Assembly (NCBI RefSeq): GCF_002304225.1
Contig: NZ_NSLB01000013.1
Coordinates: 1-54,839 of the forward strand
Direction: 5' to 3'
Source: Pseudomonas sp. HAR-UPW-AIA-41
Lineage (GTDB): Bacteria; Pseudomonadota; Gammaproteobacteria; Pseudomonadales; Pseudomonadaceae
Length of the DNA stretch: 54,839 bases
The notes beneath the pieces were generated by a model. That model saw only the letters and a program-made list of their open reading frames with translations. It had not been told where the DNA came from and ran no database searches. The position numbers were made by a program, and so were the translations under genes. Below, in pieces: positions 52,021 to 54,839 of this stretch (positions are counted from its first letter, which is position 1; the number at the start of each line of letters is the position of its first letter).

Positions 52021-52100
52021 GCCTGCAGCGTTAAAAGCAGGCTCGAAATGCTCATTTACCATTCGTAAACTCCGCTTCCTCACCTGCTTTTGCCTTGCAT
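52021..52100. repeat. Palindromic dispersed repeat, copy 2
   Basis: Second copy of the repeat at 14215-14300: AAAAGCAGG and CCTGCTTTT arms surround CTCATTTACC ATTCGTAAACT. It lies between lapE and lapB. Confidence 0.75.
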
Positions 52101-52141
52101 GCCTCTAGCTCGCGAGACCTTGAACACATTCTGAGGGGCGA

Positions 52142-53485
52142 TCAGTTCAGTCCTGGCAATTGTGCCTGACTCTTGACCTCGTCCAGTGCGGTAGCCGCCA
52201 TCGGTGCCACTACGCCCTGACTCTTGAGCAAGGTGCCCATGGTGGCCTTGATCCGGTACTGGGTAAACAGCTCGATGAATTTCACTTCCTGCAGACGGCG
52301 CTGGGCGGTGAACAATTCGTTCTCGCTGTCGAGCAGATCGAGCAGGCTGCGCTCGCCCAGGGTGAACTGCTTCTGGTACGACGTGCGCACCTTGCTGCTG
52401 TAATCCACATATTCTTCGGCGATCGGCAACTGGGCACGGGCGTTATCCCAGGCATTCCAGGCCAGACCGAGGTCTTCGTTCAATACGCGCAGGGCATTGT
52501 TGCGAATGTCCATGGCCTCGTTGATCTGGTAGGACTTGGCTTCCAGATCGGCCTTGTTGCTGCCACCGGCAAACAGGTTGTAGCGCATGCGCAGCATGGC
52601 CTGCCAGTCGTTGTTGTGACCCGGATCACCGTCCAGGTTGTTGTCGGCACTGCGCGAGAGTTCAGCATCGAAGCGCGGATAGAAGGCCGACTTGGCCGCC
52701 TGGTACTGCTGCTCGGTGGCCTGCACATCAGCCTCGGCCGAACGCAGCAGCGGGTTGTCTTCAATCATCTGCCGGCGGGCCTGCTCGACAGTCTCCGGCA
52801 ACTGGCCAACCAGACCGGCCGGCTCACTCAGACCTTCCGGGGCATTGCCGACCAGACTCAGGTAGTTCACCTGAGCATCATTGAAGTTGACCTCTTCGGT
52901 CAGCAGGTTGTTGCGCGCCTGGGCCAGGCGCGCCTCAGCCTGATCAAGGTCAGCCATGCGGCCCACGCCCTGCTGACTGCGCAGGCGGATCTGATCATAG
53001 ATGCGCTCGTGGCTGCGCAGGTTTTCCTGAGCCAGGCGGACCAGCTCCTGGCGCTTGAGCACATTAAGGTAGGCATTGACCACATCGAGGCCAGTGCGCT
53101 CGGCAGTGCCGAGCAACGAGTACGCACGCGAGTTGACCGTGGCACGCTGGCGACCCACCTCGCTGGAGGTAGCAAAGCCGTCAAAGATCATCTGTTGCAG
53201 TCGTACGCTGGACTCGCCCCGGGTCAGGGTCTTGAAGCCATGCTCGTCGGTGCGGCTGCCGGGGCTGTCAGTCCCTTCCCGGCCATAGCCACCCAGCAGA
53301 TCGACACTGGGCAGATAGCCACCCTTGGCGGCCTGCAGATTGGCATCGGCGCTCAGGCGACTATTGACCCCCGCACTCACCTCCGGATGCACCTCCAGGG
53401 CACGTTGCATGGCTTCTTGCAGGGTCTGGGCCGACACTGCGGCACTGGCTAGCATCAGCAGAGAGAATGACAGAGAGCGGCGCAT
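52142..53485 (-). CDS. lapE: TolC-family outer-membrane channel LapE
   Basis: A 447-residue outer-membrane efflux protein. Signal peptide MRRSLSFSLLMLASAAVSA, then two TolC-type repeats with long helices; GGYLPSVDLLGGYGREG and FYPRFDAELSRS begin their beta segments. It forms the exit duct of the type I system with LapB and LapC. First gene of the minus-strand lapE-lapB-lapC group, divergent from the adhesin gene. Confidence 0.93.
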   Translation of the reverse strand: MRRSLSFSLLMLASAAVSAQTLQEAMQRALEVHPEVSAGVNSRLSADANLQAAKGGYLPSVDLLGGYGREGTDSPGSRTDEHGFKTLTRGESSVRLQQMIFDGFATSSEVGRQRATVNSRAYSLLGTAERTGLDVVNAYLNVLKRQELVRLAQENLRSHERIYDQIRLRSQQGVGRMADLDQAEARLAQARNNLLTEEVNFNDAQVNYLSLVGNAPEGLSEPAGLVGQLPETVEQARRQMIEDNPLLRSAEADVQATEQQYQAAKSAFYPRFDAELSRSADNNLDGDPGHNNDWQAMLRMRYNLFAGGSNKADLEAKSYQINEAMDIRNNALRVLNEDLGLAWNAWDNARAQLPIAEEYVDYSSKVRTSYQKQFTLGERSLLDLLDSENELFTAQRRLQEVKFIELFTQYRIKATMGTLLKSQGVVAPMAATALDEVKSQAQLPGLN

Positions 53486-53801
53486 CGGAATGTCGAATCC
53501 TTATAGACAGAAGTCAGATCGTAAAGACACAAGGCTGGCTAACCTTAAAGGCCCCAAGCACTACCATGACTCGCGGAAGTGAACAGTCGTGAACTGATAT
53601 CAAAGTGACATCAACCTGACGAAGTGTTTATGATCAGTCCAAGCTGGTCAATAGTTTGGCATATCATTTATAGCTAACAGAAATAAGCCATAAAAGTGAC
53701 GACAATAATTTGTTCGCCATCTATTCACCCGGACGTATTGGGACAGTACCCTGAAAAACTGTGACGCAGTCTACAAAACTAAATGGATTCGGAGTGAGTG
53801 A
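53486..53801. promoter_or_regulatory. AT-rich divergent lapE/lapA control region
   Basis: A 316-bp gap without a gene, markedly richer in A+T than its surroundings. It must hold promoters for lapE and the adhesin. A FleQ-box-like GTCAATAGTTTGGC at 53647-53660 matches 10 of 13 defined positions of the published GTCaNTAAAtTGAC consensus. GGAGTGAG precedes the adhesin ATG. Confidence 0.5.
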
Positions 53802-54839
53802 ATGAGCAGCGTGGTTGCCATCATCAAAAGCGTTATCGGCCAAGTTTTTGCCGTTTCCATTGAAGGTATTCAGCGTCAGGTATTTGAAGGCGAACGCCTG
53901 TTGCAGGGCGAACAACTGCTGACCGGTAGCCTCGGCGCCGTGACCCTGCAAACCACAGAAGGCAAGACCATCGAACTGGGCAACAACCAGCAATGGCCGC
54001 TGCGTGAGGAGGAATCCAAACAGCAGGATGTTGATGAGGACTCCTCTGTAGAAGACCTGCAACAAGCCATTACCGCAGGTATCGACCCCTCCGCAGAAAT
54101 AGACGACACCGCTGCTGGCCCGACCGCAGCAGGTGGGTCAAGTGGTGGCGGCTTCGGCGGCGGCCACAGTTTTGTCATGCTCGATGCCACCAACCAGCAA
54201 CTGCAGGCAGAGGTCGGCTACACCACCGGCAACCTTGGCGAACTGGCCGCTGCGCAAGGCGTCGAGCAAGAGCGCGACGATAACCCGCGATCGCCACTGG
54301 AGCTGGATCCGGTTGCCCCTTCTCTTGTCATCAGCGGCGAAACTCAATCCCTGCTGATCGGTCAGTCGACCCAGATCCGTTTCAGCTTCAGTGAAAGCGT
54401 GCAGGGTTTCAGCGCTGCCGATATTGCTGCCAGCGGCGGCACCATCAGCGATCTGGCACAGATCAACGCCACCACCTGGGTCGCCACATTCACTCGAGGC
54501 CCCAGCGGCGCCCCCGGCATCAGCGTGCTGGCCGGCAGCTATACCGACTTGGTAGGCAACCCCGGAACCGCAGGTAGCCTTGCCATCAACGGAGCGCCGC
54601 AAACCAGTGACAGCACCGCCAGCACAGGCGAGAACGTCGTGTTCAACGGCAATGTGCCTGCCGCCAGCGATGTCGACGGCACGATCAGCAGCTACACCCT
54701 GCTGACGTCCCCCAGTGCCGGCAGCCTGACCTTCAACCCTAACGGCAGCTACAGCTTCAACCCCGACAGTGCCTTTGATGACCTCGCGGCTGGTGAAAGC
54801 CGCAACGTGACGTTTACCTATACCGCCACCGACAACAAC
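53802..54839 (+). CDS. lapA: LapA-like giant adhesin, 5' part (continues beyond the window)
   Basis: The first 346 residues of a cell-surface adhesin. The N-terminal retention module (residues 1-100, SSVVAIIKSVIGQVFAVS and EGERLLQGEQLLTG) plugs the outer-membrane channel so the protein stays anchored. Two TAAG motifs at 103-106 and 108-111 are of the type cut by the protease LapG. A glycine-rich linker, an Ig-like domain (about 170-260) and a VCBS-like repeat (about 265-345, FNPNGSYSFNPDSAFD) follow. c-di-GMP controls retention through LapD and LapG in P. fluorescens; neither gene is in the window. Divergent from its export genes. Confidence 0.9.
   Translation, partial: MSSVVAIIKSVIGQVFAVSIEGIQRQVFEGERLLQGEQLLTGSLGAVTLQTTEGKTIELGNNQQWPLREEESKQQDVDEDSSVEDLQQAITAGIDPSAEIDDTAAGPTAAGGSSGGGFGGGHSFVMLDATNQQLQAEVGYTTGNLGELAAAQGVEQERDDNPRSPLELDPVAPSLVISGETQSLLIGQSTQIRFSFSESVQGFSAADIAASGGTISDLAQINATTWVATFTRGPSGAPGISVLAGSYTDLVGNPGTAGSLAINGAPQTSDSTASTGENVVFNGNVPAASDVDGTISSYTLLTSPSAGSLTFNPNGSYSFNPDSAFDDLAAGESRNVTFTYTATDNN

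Overview
The window is a GC-rich chromosomal segment of a Pseudomonas-type gammaproteobacterium. Gene content and order point to this: the relA-mazG, rlmD, cysM, gacS, ldhA run; the algU-mucA-mucB-mucC-mucD alginate/envelope-stress operon next to nadB and lepA-lepB-rnc-era-recO-pdxJ; an mmsR/mmsA/mmsB valine-degradation locus; and a Lap-type adhesin secretion locus. The species cannot be fixed from sequence reading alone. Almost all of the window is densely packed core genome. No phage, insertion sequence, CRISPR array or rRNA was seen. There is one tRNA (initiator tRNA-fMet).

Layout. 1-4.4 kb: the end of a PilZ-like protein, two small unknown proteins, a YihY-type membrane protein, then arsC-wrbA-DUF2069 overlapping on the plus strand. 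4.4-7.8 kb (minus): hda, an AI-2E-type permease, a CDP-alcohol phosphatidyltransferase and a secreted DUF2066 protein. 8-10.4 kb (plus): purM-purN and a secreted DUF3108 protein. 10.5-16.6 kb (minus): DUF2058, mazG-relA, rlmD and cysM. 16.7-21.4 kb (plus): gacS, ldhA, a small CxxC/CxxC protein and a META lipoprotein, meeting dinB. 22.5 kb: tRNA-fMet, then a cytochrome b561. 23.3-29.5 kb (minus): the lepA-lepB-DUF4845-rnc-era-recO-pdxJ cluster. 29.7-30.6 kb: nadE inserted between lepA and mucD. 30.6-34.7 kb (minus): algU-mucABCD with two AlgU-type promoters. 35-40 kb: nadB, ygfX/sdhE, ygfZ, an HDOD protein and ung.

40-48 kb is a valine/isobutyrate catabolic island: an AraC regulator (MmsR), divergent mmsA, an orphan periplasmic binding protein, an acyl-CoA dehydrogenase, an enoyl-CoA hydratase, a 3-hydroxyisobutyryl-CoA hydrolase and mmsB. 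Together they convert isobutyryl-CoA to propionyl-CoA. The hydratase gene carries a one-base frameshift near its 3' end. A well-formed 21-bp-phased direct repeat in front of mmsA is a likely MmsR operator.

48-54.8 kb is the Lap biofilm locus: lapE-lapB-lapC (type I secretion) on the minus strand, divergent from the start of a giant LapA-like adhesin. The adhesin has an N-terminal retention module and two tandem TAAG motifs of the LapG-cleavage type. A roughly 335-bp inverted-repeat element separates the two islands. A smaller palindromic repeat occurs twice, after relA and between lapE and lapB. The most useful leads are the hydratase frameshift, the predicted MmsR operator, the orphan binding protein, the near-leaderless tRNA-fMet promoter, the twin AlgU promoters and the doubled TAAG motif.
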